Shown here one piece after another: positions 9,217 through 16,959 of a stretch of 48,903 nt of DNA (positions within the stretch are counted from its first letter, which is position 1; every line of letters begins with the position of its first letter). The stretch lies in contig JAAVYX010000098.1 in assembly GCA_022791355.1 (NCBI GenBank), forward strand, positions 1 through 48,903. The letters run 5' to 3'. Origin of the DNA: Clostridiales bacterium. Lineage in GTDB: Bacteria > Bacillota > Clostridia > Oscillospirales > Acutalibacteraceae. The position numbers were made by a program, and so were the translations under genes. The notes under the pieces are model-generated. The model made no database searches. It was not told the DNA's origin and was given only the letters and a program-made list of their open reading frames with translations.

Positions 9217-10575
9217 ATGAAACAGATTGGCGGCCGCGCCATAGTCATGCTCATCCTGGCCCTATTTTTTACGGTGGGAGCCGCGGTCTTTCTCTTCGGC
9301 TTCGCCACAAAGGGGGAAAACTGGACGGCCTATCCCACCAACCGTCATATTTACAAGGACGGCAGCTTGGTAAGGGCCGGGGCCGTCACCGACCGAAACG
9401 GCGAGATTCTGGCCCAGACGGTGGACGGAACCCGCAGTTTTTCCGAAAATAAGGATATCCGTAAGGCCACCCTGCACGCGGTAGGGGACCTGGAGGGTAA
9501 AATCTCTACCGGCGTACACACAGCCTACTGGCAGCAGTTAGCCGGCTACGACCGGGTCAACGGGATATACAGCCGCAGCGGCCAGGGCAACGACATGCAG
9601 CTGACCTTGGACGCGGGACTCTGCGTCACAGCCGCCAAGGCTCTGGGCAGCCACGCGGGGGCGGTGGGAGTCTACAACTACAAAACGGGGGAAATGATTT
9701 GTATGACCTCCACCCCCTCCTACGATCCCAACAATCCTCCTGAGACCGCCGACGAGGCCGCCGGTCTGTACGTCAACCGGCTGCTGTCGGGCAAGTATAC
9801 GCCCGGCTCGATTTTTAAGCTGGTCACGGCCGCCGCCGCCATCGATCATATTTCGGAAATCGATTCCCGCACCTTCACCTGTAAACAGGGGGTGGATATC
9901 GATGGGGAGTGGGTCTCCTGTATGCACAATCATAAGGAGATTGATTTTGTAAACGGCTTGGCCAGGTCCTGCAATTCCACCTTTGCCCAGCTGGCCGTGG
10001 AGATGGGCAGGTCCTCCATGACCAAAACGGCCAATCAGTTGGGCTTTAACAAGTCCTTTTACATGGACGGTATCAAGTGCGCCGCCAGCTCCTACGAGGT
10101 GGGGTCGGCCCGGGATATCGAGCTGGCCTGGTCGGGGATGGGACAGTATAACGATCTGGTCAATCCCTTTCATTATCTGACCTTTATGGGGGCTGTCGCC
10201 AACCACGGCCAGCCCATGAAGCCCTATATGGTGGAGTCGGTGACCACGCCCGCCGGCCTGCCGGTGCATATGAAAGACGACGGCAAGGGCAGCCGGATGC
10301 TCAAGGCCGCCACGGCCGACAAGCTGGCCGAGATGATGCGTAACAACGTTCTCAAAAACTATGGGGACAGTAATTTCCCCGGCTTACAGCTCTGCGGCAA
10401 AACCGGAACCGCCGAGGTGGGAGACGTTACCCCTCATTCCTGGTTTGTAGGCTTTTGCCAGAACGAGGAAAAGCCTTACGCCTTTGTGGTTGTGGTGGAG
10501 AACGCCGGGGCGGGTATTTCGGTGGCCGCCAGAGTGGCGAATACGGTTTTGCAGGCCGCGCCGGCCGTATCGTAA
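9217..10575 (+). CDS. Class B penicillin-binding protein (transpeptidase)
   Basis: DD-transpeptidase that crosslinks peptidoglycan, 452 residues. An N-terminal membrane anchor (8-30) is followed by a short pedestal and the transpeptidase domain (about 125-445). Active-site motifs are SIFK (S198-K201), SCN (251-253) and KTG (395-397). The start follows GGGAGGTG by six bases, and a TATAAT box lies at 9180. At 452 residues it is much shorter than PBP2 or FtsI of 600-700 and resembles the actinobacterial PbpA type. It lies downstream of the FHA-SEDS gene but is separated from it by about 740 bases of repeats. It is probably the SEDS partner in wall elongation or septation; that role is inferred. 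Confidence 0.92.
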   Translation: MKQIGGRAIVMLILALFFTVGAAVFLFGFATKGENWTAYPTNRHIYKDGSLVRAGAVTDRNGEILAQTVDGTRSFSENKDIRKATLHAVGDLEGKISTGVHTAYWQQLAGYDRVNGIYSRSGQGNDMQLTLDAGLCVTAAKALGSHAGAVGVYNYKTGEMICMTSTPSYDPNNPPETADEAAGLYVNRLLSGKYTPGSIFKLVTAAAAIDHISEIDSRTFTCKQGVDIDGEWVSCMHNHKEIDFVNGLARSCNSTFAQLAVEMGRSSMTKTANQLGFNKSFYMDGIKCAASSYEVGSARDIELAWSGMGQYNDLVNPFHYLTFMGAVANHGQPMKPYMVESVTTPAGLPVHMKDDGKGSRMLKAATADKLAEMMRNNVLKNYGDSNFPGLQLCGKTGTAEVGDVTPHSWFVGFCQNEEKPYAFVVVVENAGAGISVAARVANTVLQAAPAVS

Positions 10576-11060
10576 AGGAAGCGCTACGGTTATGTTTATG
10601 TAGCCGACAGAGAGGTTTTGCGGCATATCCCCTTTTTCTGAAGGGGGCCTGCGCGAGTCCGCAAAGATATTCTTTTATAGAAACGCCAACACTTGATCTT
10701 CAGCGCGGTAGTCCCGGCGACCTAAAAGTACCGCTACCCGGCATCCCGGCGTAAAGCGCAAACATCCGGCGGCCGGTGTCAAAAAAACTCTATCCGGCAG
10801 CTCGGCGTAAAGCGCAAATATCCGGCGACCGATGTTAGAGTACTTCTACTCGGCAGCCGGGCATAAAGCGCCGTTACGCAGCGGCACGGCGCAGGCAAAA
10901 CCGGCCCCGCTGGCTCCCTTTTTTGTCGTGGGGAAAAGGGGGAGCCGTGCCTTACAATACGGGAATGGGACAAAACGCAGGTAGGCTTGACGCGAACCCT
11001 TCCGTTCCGTAAAAGAATGACCATTTCATAAAATTCGCAAACAAAAATGGAAAGAGGAGA
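10576..11060. repeat. Gap with degenerate ~57 bp repeats and a large stem-loop
   Basis: Non-coding. From about 10708 to 10875 a unit of roughly 56-58 bases recurs about 2.5 times, each containing CCGGC, GGCGTAAAGCGC (GGCATAAAGCGC in the last) and ATCCGGCG. From about 10885 to 10952 a stem-loop can form from GGCACGG/CCGTGCC with an inner GGCTCCC/GGGAGCC. No gene is seen. Confidence 0.5.
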
Positions 11061-11067
11061 CCTTGGG

Positions 11068-12492
11068 ATGAAACTGGGAATGTCTGTAACGGCTGTGGCT
11101 ACAGCCGCCGCCCTTATGGCAGGCGCTTGCGCTCCGCCCTCGGCCGCGGCGGCCGGCGACGGGGACAAGCCTGTTCTGACCTGTACCGCCGCCCAGGAGT
11201 GGACCGCCCTGTTTGACCGGCGGGAGCAGTCCTCCCGGACCTGGCTTGGGGCCGACGGAATCTATACCGCCGCCCTAAACGGCAACGACGCCTTCTCCAG
11301 CGCGGACAGTCGGACAAAAACCTTTTTTATTTTCAGCGATACGCTCATGGGTACTTCCGACGGGACCGGCAAGGTTACCGGCGGCTACGCCATGCCCAGT
11401 CACACCTCCGCCCTGCTCGCCGGCAGCGCGCCGGACCCCGGCCGCCTGCGGTTCGTTTACGGAAAGGGCGGCGATATGACGGTTGGCAGCTCTCTCTTCG
11501 GCGAGAGAAAATGGATGCTGGATTGCTTTGTAACCGGCGGCGCTCTCTATATATTCGGCTTTACCCCCTCCGGGGACTGGAAGCCGGAAAATATCGATCT
11601 GTTTCGGATTCCCATACGGGACGGCGAACCGGATTACCCTTCCTATACCAAGACCGCCGATATCCGGCAGCTCTGGTACCGCACCCCCGACGACCGTTAT
11701 CTCTACGCCTACGGCATGGGCGCGACCCTGAACACGGCTGCGGCCGGCGCGCCCGATCCGGACGGGTATATCTATATTTACGGCTATCGGGACGCGATGA
11801 AAGAGTGGTCCCGCAAGGACCTGCTTGCAGCCAGGATCAAGGAAACCGATTTCCCGGATTTTTCCAAGCTCCGCTACTGGGACGGCGCGGGATGGAGCGA
11901 CGACATAGAGGATTCGGCGGTGCTGCTGTCCGCCGTATCCTGTGAAATGAGCGTAACGCCGGTCGCATCCGGCCCCTACAAGGGCAAGTATATCGCCGTG
12001 TATACCAACAATACCCAGGGTCCCGAAATGATGTACGCCATAGGGGATTCCCCTGTGGGACCCTTTGACACGCCGGTGCAGTTTTATGCCGCCCCCGAGC
12101 ACGATACCCCCAGCGCCGACGGGGCCGGCACCCGGTATACCTACAACGCCAAGGCCCATCCCCACCTGTCCGGCGACGGCAAGCTGCTGGTTTCCTATAA
12201 CTGTAATATGCGGGACGGCCAGCAGTATTCGACCGACTATCATCCCCGCTTTCTCTGGCTGGATTTAGACCCCGCTCAAGCCCCGCCGGAGGACCCCTGC
12301 CCGGGCGACCTGGACCAGGACGGAAAGACGACCATTTCGGACGTAATGGAAGCCTGCAAGATTTTGGCCCGACAGCCGGCGGGCGTGTTCCCTACCACGG
12401 AGGAGCTGGCCAGGGCCGACCTGAACGGCGACGGTAAGGTTACCATCGAGGATGTGATGGAAATCTGTAAGATTCTCGCCAGACAAGGATGA
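11068..12492 (+). CDS. Secreted protein with C-terminal type I dockerin
   Basis: Exported 474-residue protein. The ATG at 11068 is chosen over 11047 because AGAGGAGA sits about nine bases upstream and the signal peptide then starts with MKLGM. The hydrophobic segment runs to AGAC (Cys near residue 22), which could be a weak lipobox or a normal cleavage region. Residues about 40-405 are rich in Tyr, Trp and Asp-Gly turns (GADGIYTAAL, FFIFSDTLMG, YIYIYGYRD, GKYIAVYTNN), suggesting a beta-propeller or glycosidase-like fold of the DUF4185/DUF5005 kind; no function is assigned. The C-terminus (410-474) has two calcium-loop repeats, DLDQDGKTTISDV and DLNGDGKVTIEDV, each followed by CKILARQ, which is a dockerin. 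This implies docking to a cohesin scaffold, as in Ruminococcus-type assemblies. Confidence 0.75.
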   Translation: MKLGMSVTAVATAAALMAGACAPPSAAAAGDGDKPVLTCTAAQEWTALFDRREQSSRTWLGADGIYTAALNGNDAFSSADSRTKTFFIFSDTLMGTSDGTGKVTGGYAMPSHTSALLAGSAPDPGRLRFVYGKGGDMTVGSSLFGERKWMLDCFVTGGALYIFGFTPSGDWKPENIDLFRIPIRDGEPDYPSYTKTADIRQLWYRTPDDRYLYAYGMGATLNTAAAGAPDPDGYIYIYGYRDAMKEWSRKDLLAARIKETDFPDFSKLRYWDGAGWSDDIEDSAVLLSAVSCEMSVTPVASGPYKGKYIAVYTNNTQGPEMMYAIGDSPVGPFDTPVQFYAAPEHDTPSADGAGTRYTYNAKAHPHLSGDGKLLVSYNCNMRDGQQYSTDYHPRFLWLDLDPAQAPPEDPCPGDLDQDGKTTISDVMEACKILARQPAGVFPTTEELARADLNGDGKVTIEDVMEICKILARQG

Positions 12493-12515
12493 GGGAACGG
12501 GAAAGCCGGATTTTT

Positions 12516-13035
12516 AATTAACAATTCATAATTATAGGCTGTAGAAAATATTGTACAAAAGGGTTTCGTCTTCCACAGAGGACGAAATATCTTTGTAAGG
12601 GAAAGCGCGGCAGCTAAAATCTTCCCTTGGAAATGGAGGAGGAAAAGTTTTGAAAATAGAAATAAGGGCCGATGGTGTTTGGTACCATGGTTCGAATGTA
12701 CTTTTTTCAGAGTTAAGAACCAACAGTACAATTACACAGTGGAAAGAACTTGCAGAGGCGTTTTCGCACCAACCGAGTGCTTTGGGATATAATGACGACG
12801 GTGTAATCAGCCATAACGGAGTGGAAAAAGGATATTTGTATATCATTGACGAACCTATAGATATGCAGAATGATATATACCAGCATCCTAGAACGACAAT
12901 GGATAAAAATGCTGAATTTTTGACAAAGCGTCCACTACAGGTAAAAATGATCTGTGATTTATAAATCGCAAGTAATGAGGCGGTCAAACCAGCAGGGAAC
13001 ACCTTTCCGAAAAGGGAGATTATGAATTATTAATG
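12516..13035. repeat. Imperfect inverted repeats flanking a small AT-rich gene
   Basis: AATTAACAATTCATAAT (12516-12532) and, inverted, ATTATGAATTATTAATG (13019-13035) match at 15 of 17 positions and bracket the gene at 12650-12964. Such AT-rich ends also occur as simple intergenic filler in other bacteria, so a mobile cassette is only a possibility. Confidence 0.4.
12650..12964 (+). CDS. Small protein of unknown function
   Basis: A 104-residue soluble protein. The TTG start at 12650 lies seven bases after a strong GGAGGAGG. I do not recognise a characterised family. Visible marks are WYHGSN near the N-terminus, TITQWKELAEAFSHQPS, a YNDDGVISHNG turn, YLYIIDEP and HPRTTMDKNAEFLTKRP near the end. 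The YHGS start loosely recalls the beginning of ADP-ribosyltransferase-fold proteins, but there is not enough to claim that. No signal peptide or membrane segment is present. The gene is clearly more AT-rich than its neighbours and is enclosed by inverted repeats, consistent with later arrival. The good ribosome binding site and intact frame argue for a real gene. Confidence 0.6.
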   Translation: MKIEIRADGVWYHGSNVLFSELRTNSTITQWKELAEAFSHQPSALGYNDDGVISHNGVEKGYLYIIDEPIDMQNDIYQHPRTTMDKNAEFLTKRPLQVKMICDL

Positions 13036-13070
13036 ATGAATGATATATTTTATAAAGGAGCGATGCGTTT

Positions 13071-14057
13071 ATGACAATCCGAATTGGTATTTTAGGCTAT
13101 GGGAATCTGGGCCGGGGGGTGGAGGCGGCCGTCCGTCAGAACCCCGACGTCGAGCTGAAGGCCGTCTTTACCCGGCGGGACCCGGCTTCCCTTACCATCC
13201 AGACCCCCACGGCCAAGGTGCTGCACCAGGACCAGGCCGCCGGTATGCGGGATGAGATCGACGTGCTGATCCTCTGCGGCGGCTCGGCCACCGACCTGCC
13301 CCAGCAGACCCCGGCCTTTGCCTCCATCTTCAACGTGGTGGACAGCTTCGATACCCACGCCCGTATCCCCGAACACTTCGCCGCCGTGGACGCCGCCGCC
13401 AAAAAGGCCGGCAAGGTCGGCCTCATCTCCTGCGGCTGGGACCCCGGCATGTTCTCCTTAAACCGTCTCTATGCCGGTTGCATTCTGCCTCAGGGCCAGG
13501 ATTACACCTTCTGGGGCAAGGGGGTCAGCCAGGGTCATTCCGACGCCGTCCGCCGCATCGAGGGCGTGATAGACGCCAGACAGTATACCATCCCGGTGGA
13601 ACAGGCGCTGGAGGCCGTCCGCAGCGGGAAGGCCCCCGACCTTACCACCCGGGAAAAGCATACCCGCGAGGTTTTTGTGGTAGCCGAAGAGGGTGCGGAC
13701 AAGGCCCGTATCGAGAGGGAAATCAAAACCATGAAGAATTACTTTGACCAGTACGACACCACCGTCCATTTCATCTCGGAAGAGGAGATGAAGCGGAACC
13801 ACAGCGGTCTGCCCCACGGCGGCAGGGTGATCCGTACCGGCCAGACCGGCTTCAACGCCGAGCATACCCACGTGGTGGAATACAGCTTGAAGCTGGATTC
13901 TAACCCTGAATTTACCTCCTCTGTAATCGTGGCCTTTGCCCGGGCGGTTTACCGGCTGCACAAGGAAGGACAGACCGGCTGCAAGACCGTCTTTGACCTG
14001 CCGCCGGCTTATCTGTCCCCCAAAAGCGGGGAGGAACTGCGGGCCAGCCTGCTCTAA
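13071..14057 (+). CDS. ddh: meso-Diaminopimelate D-dehydrogenase
   Basis: NADPH-dependent enzyme that makes meso-2,6-diaminopimelate directly from tetrahydrodipicolinate and ammonia, giving a one-step route to lysine and the peptidoglycan crosslink residue. The protein has 328 residues, the usual length. The N-terminal Rossmann motif is GYGNLG (9-14). Family-typical segments follow: LCGGSATDLPQQTP, NVVDSFDTHARIP, ISCGWDPGMFS, FWGKGVSQGHSDAVRRI and the C-terminal GFNAEHTHVVEYSLKLDSNPEF with NP and H substrate-binding elements. AAAGGAG lies ten bases before the ATG. It is monocistronic here. Its presence implies a meso-DAP wall. Confidence is high because the family is compact. Confidence 0.95.
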   Translation: MTIRIGILGYGNLGRGVEAAVRQNPDVELKAVFTRRDPASLTIQTPTAKVLHQDQAAGMRDEIDVLILCGGSATDLPQQTPAFASIFNVVDSFDTHARIPEHFAAVDAAAKKAGKVGLISCGWDPGMFSLNRLYAGCILPQGQDYTFWGKGVSQGHSDAVRRIEGVIDARQYTIPVEQALEAVRSGKAPDLTTREKHTREVFVVAEEGADKARIEREIKTMKNYFDQYDTTVHFISEEEMKRNHSGLPHGGRVIRTGQTGFNAEHTHVVEYSLKLDSNPEFTSSVIVAFARAVYRLHKEGQTGCKTVFDLPPAYLSPKSGEELRASLL

Positions 14058-14410
14058 AGTCTGCCTTTTATCCAAAGAGGCTCTGGAACAAGGCCTACGT
14101 TCTTGACGCAGAGGTCTACGGTTTTATGGGACAAACCGGGCCCTCTTCCTTGCCGGCCATGAGGCCGGCTGGCGGAGGGCCGCTCCTTGGGACTTCCCTC
14201 AGGACCTCTCCCTTCAAAACCCGCTTGCTTTGGAGGCGTAAGCTCAAAGCGCTGCCCCAGGAAAGTATAAAGATCCTTTTGGAAGGGTAAGGACACGTTG
14301 AGAGAAAATTTATATGAATCGAGATCCTAATAAGCCGGCTTTGCAATTGACCAAGATCCTTTCCACAACATCTAGTTGAACCGGTGGAAAACCGATACAA
14401 CGCGAAAAAA
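14058..14410. other. ddh to rpmH gap
   Basis: No gene supported; the minus-strand frames lack ribosome binding sites. A two-stage hairpin is centred on GCCGGCC-ATGA-GGCCGGC (14152-14169), with outer arms GGCCCTC/GAGGGCC (14139-14181). It has no T-run, so it is not a clear terminator. Confidence 0.5.
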
Positions 14411-14417
14411 TTCTCTA

Positions 14418-14447
14418 TTGACAATTTCTATGGTCCTACAGTATAAT
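14418..14447 (+). promoter_or_regulatory. rpmH promoter
   Basis: Consensus TTGACA (14418-14423), an 18-base spacer and TATAAT (14442-14447). The leader to the rpmH ATG would be about 120 bases, containing the rpmH GGAGGT site. A strong sigma-A promoter is expected for a ribosomal protein operon. Confidence 0.85.
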
Positions 14448-14577
14448 TCTATATTGATAGGTTATGTCTACAAGGGAAGCTGTTTCCTTGTCATACCAGC
14501 GCCGGCCGCCTGTCCGCGCGGCGCCCGGCAGCCGGCGTCTTCCCGGAGATTGCGCGGAGGATGGAGGTAAAAGCGAG

Positions 14578-14712
14578 ATGAAGAGAACGTATCAGCCCAA
14601 GAAGCTGCATCGCAAGAAGGAGCACGGCTTCAGAAAGAGAATGGCCGACCGGAACGGCCGTAAGGTACTGGCCCGGAGAAGAGCCAAAGGCAGAAAGTCT
14701 CTGAGCTACTAA
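14578..14712 (+). CDS. rpmH: Ribosomal protein bL34
   Basis: Small basic protein of the 50S subunit, 44 residues, with the invariant start MKRTYQPKK and the core [26 protein letters not shown] lies nine bases before the ATG. First gene of the conserved rpmH-rnpA-yidD-yidC-jag order near bacterial origins. A hairpin plus T-run immediately after the stop probably reduces read-through to rnpA, in keeping with the much higher demand for L34. Confidence 0.99.
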   Translation: MKRTYQPKKLHRKKEHGFRKRMADRNGRKVLARRRAKGRKSLSY

Positions 14713-14742
14713 AGGCCACCTCGGTGGTCTTTCCTTTTTTGC
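14711..14742 (+). terminator. Terminator or attenuator between rpmH and rnpA
   Basis: AAAGGCCACC pairs with GGTGGTCTTT around a two-to-three base loop, followed by CCTTTTTT. It starts at the rpmH stop codon. Confidence 0.8.
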
Positions 14743-14890
14743 GCCGGCTGGCCGCTGGATCGTCCGGTTGGAAGGGATAGGGCTGCAAAGCAGCAGCCCT
14801 TCCGCCCTTTTTCGGACAAGCCGCCGGCTTCCGCTTCCGCGTAAAACCCCATACAGGCCTCGTACAAGCGGCTGCTCAGGGGGGATCTTT

Positions 14891-15331
14891 TTGCAGTACG
14901 ACACCCTTAAGCTGAATAAGGATTTTCGCCGTTTGTATGGACGGGGCAAATCCAGAGTTCACCCTGCGTTGGTCACCTATGTGATGAAAAATCGCGCGGG
15001 TTATTGCCGCATAGGCGTAACCACCAGCAAGAAAATTGGCTGCGCGGTCGAACGAAACCGGGCCAGACGGGTTATCACAGCGGCCTGGCGGGAGCTTTGC
15101 CCTCTGATATCGGGCGGTTACGATCTGGTATTTGTCGCCCGGGCCAGAACCCCCGGCGTGAAAAGCAGCGAGCTGGTAAGGGCTATGCGCAGGCAGTTTG
15201 AGGCCCTTGGTCTTTTGCAGGGGCAGGACGTCCCCCAGGAAAAGGGAGGCAAGCCGGCCGGCGGACATAAGGGATACGATTCCAAGCAGCGTCGGTCGGA
15301 CAAGCGGGATTCGGAAGGAATCCGGCCGTGA
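14891..15331 (+). CDS. rnpA: Ribonuclease P protein component
   Basis: Protein subunit that assists the RNase P ribozyme in removing tRNA 5' leaders. The frame is open from 14768, but the family start is at the TTG at 14891, behind CAGGGGGGAT, giving 146 residues that begin QYDTLKLNKDFRRLYGRG. The signature RNR helix is ERNRARRVITAAWREL (about residues 55-70), after VTTSKKIG. The segment GYDLVFVARAR is also typical. The last 30 residues are a hydrophilic extension beyond the usual 115-120. The stop overlaps the yidD GTG start by four bases, indicating coupled translation. Confidence 0.93.
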   Translation: MQYDTLKLNKDFRRLYGRGKSRVHPALVTYVMKNRAGYCRIGVTTSKKIGCAVERNRARRVITAAWRELCPLISGGYDLVFVARARTPGVKSSELVRAMRRQFEALGLLQGQDVPQEKGGKPAGGHKGYDSKQRRSDKRDSEGIRP

Positions 15332-15642
15332 GACCTTTTCGATTGGGAAACCCTGTCAAGTGGCTTCTCAAAAAGGCCATTCGTATCTATCAGACGGGTA
15401 TTTCCTCTCAAACGGCCAGTCATTGCCGGTACGACCCCACCTGTTCTAATTACGCGCTGGAGGCCTTGGAAAAGCATGGGGTGCTCAAGGGATGCGGTTT
15501 GACGATTTGGCGGATTCTCCGTTGTAATCCCTTTGGCGGAAGCGGGTATGATCCGGTGCCCCCGCCGTCGGCGCGCAGAGCGGCGCGTATGGCTCGAAAG
15601 ACCGGCCTGGAACAGACGGCTCTAAATAAAAACGAAAAGTAA
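15328..15642 (+). CDS. yidD: Membrane protein insertion efficiency factor YidD
   Basis: Small membrane-associated protein, 104 residues, that supports YidC-dependent insertion. The GTG start overlaps the rnpA stop. The family core is complete: IRIYQTGISSQ, CRYDPTCSNYALEALEKHG, GCGLTIWRILRCNPFGGSGYDPVP. An amphipathic N-terminal helix is expected. The C-terminal 25 residues are basic and non-conserved. It sits between rnpA and yidC, the standard order. Confidence 0.95.
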   Translation: MRPFRLGNPVKWLLKKAIRIYQTGISSQTASHCRYDPTCSNYALEALEKHGVLKGCGLTIWRILRCNPFGGSGYDPVPPPSARRAARMARKTGLEQTALNKNEK

Positions 15643-15660
15643 AGGACTTTTTCCTTTTTT
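15634..15660 (+). terminator. Possible weak terminator after yidD
   Basis: GAAAAGT and ACTTTTTC can pair around AAAGG, followed by CTTTTTT. The stem is AT-rich and overlaps the stop codon. A break here would mean yidC has its own promoter in the 250-base gap. Confidence 0.4.
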
Positions 15661-15894
15661 CATCATAATCATAACAAGCCGTGTTTATCCTATCAATTTT
15701 TGCTGGGCCTGGCTACTAGAAATCTTCTTTGTGTGTTCTGCCCTCCCGGCGTCAAGACGCTTCTGCACAGTTTGTCGCAAGGGATGGCTTATAAGGTCTG
15801 GCCAAAGGCCGGATCGGGACACCGAGAGCCAAGCGCATTGAGGGCCATGCAAAATTTTGAAAAAGCGCAGTTGCTTTTTGGTATGTAGGATAAA

Positions 15895-16857
15895 ATGCGG
15901 AGAATGGCGGGATGTATGCAGAACATTTTTGATTTTATCATCAATAAGCCTATGGGCTGGATTCTGGAGAAGCTGGGTATGCTCACCGGCGGGAACTTTG
16001 CCGCCTCTGTTTTCCTTTTTACCCTGCTCATCAACCTGATTCTGATTCCCCTAAGCGTGAAAACCCAGCGCAGCACCGCCAAGCAGGCCAAGCTGCGGCC
16101 CAAGCTGGACCTGCTCAAGCAGAGGTACGGCGATAATAAGGTGAAGTATAACGAGGAGATGTCCAAGCTTTACCAGGAGGAGAAAATCTCCATGACCGGC
16201 GGCTGTCTGCCGATGCTGATCCGCATGCCTTTCCTTTTCGGCGTTTATTACGCCGTCACCCGGCCGCTGACCTATCTGATGGGTATGTCGGCCGACCTGA
16301 TCAACCAGGCCCGGGAGGCTTACGGGGCTCTCAACAATATCGCGGCCGACAAACTGCAAACCATCACCGAGCTGAATATCGTCCATGACGCTTCCCAGCT
16401 TCAGTCCAGCGTTCCCCAATTGGCCGAAATCGGCGATACTTTGAACTTCAGCTTTTTCGGTCTGGACCTGACCCAATCTCCCCATTTCACCATCAATATT
16501 TTCGGGGGTTTCCAAGCTATCTGGATTATTCCCATCCTCTCTTTTGCTACCGCCATGCTGACCTCGGTGGTCTCCATGCGTATGCAAAAGAGAACCAATC
16601 CCGACGCGCCCAATATGGCCGGTATGATGCTGACTATGCCGCTCATCTCTCTCTTTATCGCTTTCACCGTGCCGGGCGCCGTGGGTTTCTATTGGACCTG
16701 CTCCAATCTGGTTTCCGGTACGATTCAGACCCTTCTATCTTATATTTACAGTCCAAATAAAATCATCGCTATGGATCAGGCCAAGCTGGCTCTCAAGCGG
16801 AAGGAGCACGAGGCCGAGCGTATGAATCAGCTTCCCAAAAAGCTGGAGGCTGAATAA
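15895..16857 (+). CDS. yidC: Membrane protein insertase YidC/OxaI/SpoIIIJ
   Basis: Inserts proteins into the cytoplasmic membrane with or without SecYEG. It is the short Gram-positive form of about 320 residues with five membrane helices, lacking the large periplasmic domain. After the first helix comes LLINLILIPLSVKTQRSTAKQAKLRPKL, with the conserved Arg in the groove and the basic coiled-coil hairpin to about residue 95. GGCLPMLIRMPFLFGVYYAV, the hydrophobic ILSFATAMLTSVVSMRMQ and FTVPGAVGFYWTCSNLVSGTIQT follow. ATGs at 15895, 15904 and 15916 are all possible; MQNIFDFI at 15916 is a plausible true start. The tail is charged. Confidence 0.95.
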   Translation: MRRMAGCMQNIFDFIINKPMGWILEKLGMLTGGNFAASVFLFTLLINLILIPLSVKTQRSTAKQAKLRPKLDLLKQRYGDNKVKYNEEMSKLYQEEKISMTGGCLPMLIRMPFLFGVYYAVTRPLTYLMGMSADLINQAREAYGALNNIAADKLQTITELNIVHDASQLQSSVPQLAEIGDTLNFSFFGLDLTQSPHFTINIFGGFQAIWIIPILSFATAMLTSVVSMRMQKRTNPDAPNMAGMMLTMPLISLFIAFTVPGAVGFYWTCSNLVSGTIQTLLSYIYSPNKIIAMDQAKLALKRKEHEAERMNQLPKKLEAE

Positions 16858-16959
16858 TCCCCAAAAACGTCCTTCCCCCTTTCCGGCTGACCCAACGGCC
16901 GGCCGAAGGAGACGGATAACCTGAACAGGCAGCGCGTCTTGCGCGAGGAGGAGATTGCA

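Noticed and set aside
14116-14424. Minus-strand ORF before rpmH
   Set aside because: It covers the rpmH promoter region, lacks a ribosome binding site and resembles no family I recognise.
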